A DNA stretch of 64,000 nt from Sclerurus mexicanus (Eukaryota; Chordata; Aves; Passeriformes; Furnariidae), in NCBI GenBank assembly GCA_013396755.1, contig VWZF01006730.1, positions 1,482,358 to 1,546,357 of the forward strand, given 5' to 3'. The stretch's first letter is position 1; the number at the start of each line of letters is the position of its first letter. Position numbers and translations under genes: made by a program. Under the pieces are notes generated by a model. That model had not been told where the DNA came from. It made no database searches and saw only the letters and a program-made list of their open reading frames with translations. Of this stretch, positions 62,886-64,000 are shown piece after piece.

Positions 62886-64000
62886 CTGAAATAAAAGCAA
62901 CAAACTAGTAACATACCAAGGAAAACTAGTTCAATGCACAGTAATCAGAGAAAATCAGTGCAATACATAACAATTCTGCTTCTCAATATCAAAGTTAACT
63001 CATTTTCTCCAAAATCATGTTCTATGCATCAACCTATTGAATATATAATATTTTTTGTATAACTTTAGAAGAATACTGAGATATATACTGAAATTGATAT
63101 TTTGCTTTTCTTTCAAAAGGTGGGAAAGATGTTCTTGAAAAGATAAGTGATTTTAAAAGACTAATTTTTGATTAATTTTCTACTTGCTGCAATCTCATTT
63201 GCTACACTAATATTTTGGTAAGAACATTTTCCACATGTAAATTTATTTAAAATTATCTATATTTGGAGAATTTTTATAATAATTATTTCAATATGGATGC
63301 TAAGTTCACAGTAGAAATATGAGCTGAAACCAGAAGTAGAGGACAGAAAAAAAATCCAAACTGCATTTTTGTAACACCCTTGTACTACAGAAGGACATTT
63401 ATTCCACAAAAAAAAAAAAAAAAAAACAAAAAAGAATTTATATGCAGTATTTCAGGCAGTGGTACTGCCAAGTACCTTACAGAAGAGACAAAGGATAAAA
63501 TCTACCTCCTAAGTAATGTATAAATTAACTTATTAAGTCAACTTCTTATTCTTGCTAAATTAACTCATAAATTAATTCCATGCAAATCCTAAGCGATTTC
63601 TCTCTCTTTGGAGGTTTATTATCTTACTAATCCAAATCAGTTAGCCTAGAAGAACCAAGGAAAAAAAGCATCACATTTTCTAAGCTGGATTTCCACCTAT
63701 TAAAGTGCGCATCGGTAGCCCAACTCTTTGTCAAGGGACAGCAGATGTGGTAGACACATGTTGCTGTCTTAACAACCCATCTAAGACATGGCTGTGATTT
63801 TCTCAGTCCGGTTTGCCCAACTGGACAAAATTGCCCACAGTAAGCACTGTGTAATATTGAAATGTCTTCATTGTACTGATAGAAAAATAATAATTTATTT
63901 TTTCACTTTTAGGAAGTGTTGCAGGAAGTTTCAGTAGTTATGCGCAGATAAACTTGGAAGATGTTATACTTATTTCCTCCAAAACCGTGTTATACATAAT
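62886..64000 (-). other. SLC26A7: Partial SLC26A7 intron running off the window
   Basis: I looked here for the preceding exon, which in human encodes (from memory) a segment containing KFYTDLM and ending DISK. I found no open stretch with matching residues and good splice sites. An A-run at 63408-63426 is the only simple repeat. The remaining coding exons are inferred to be to the right. Confidence 0.6.
63408..63426 (+). repeat. Poly(A) run
   Basis: A run of 19 A followed by CAAAAAAG. No associated retrotransposon body was recognised. Confidence 0.9.

Noticed and set aside
63460..63520. Possible upstream SLC26A7 exon with donor AAG|GTACTT
   Set aside because: The matching frame is closed by a nearby stop and the residues do not match the expected segment.

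Overview
The window is vertebrate nuclear DNA, almost certainly from a bird. It is A+T-rich and gene-poor. The only repeat family recognisable again and again is CR1, the dominant avian LINE, in eight pieces with the usual 5' truncations. A set of spliced exons on the minus strand reads as the C-terminal end of SLC26A7, an SLC26 anion transporter. Turtles and crocodilians also carry CR1, so 'bird' is an inference from the overall pattern and not proof.

Layout. About 1-55 kb is intergenic. It holds CR1 pieces (3.3, 24.1, 31.9-34.6, 45.9, 52.1 and 54.3 kb), an older LINE fossil with a recognisable reverse transcriptase signature (28.9 kb), microsatellites and homopolymers, a weak CpG cluster at 0.33-0.46 kb, and one true CpG island at 30.8-31.3 kb next to an A+T-rich element that looks constrained. 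The stretch 34.6-45.9 kb is a long A+T-rich interval with no repeat that I recognise.

About 55.7-62.9 kb carries five coding exons of SLC26A7 on the minus strand. They run 62837-62885, 60049-60149, 57775-57829, 57582-57685 and 55687-55722. They join in frame into 114 codons plus a stop: the end of the STAS-domain insertion, the core STAS beta strand and helices, and the cytoplasmic C-terminus ending in Ser-Glu-Val. One junction is a GC-AG intron only 89 bp long. The transmembrane part and the start of the STAS domain must lie beyond the right edge. In mammals the gene downstream of SLC26A7 is RUNX1T1, in convergent orientation. If synteny holds, the left 55 kb is the desert between the two, and the CpG island and A+T-rich blocks are candidates for regulatory DNA or an unannotated non-coding transcript.

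No prokaryotic, plasmid, phage or CRISPR features are present. I see no new multi-gene system. The best-supported results are the five-exon reconstruction with its GC-AG intron and tiny terminal exon, the orphan CpG island, and the structures of several CR1 copies.
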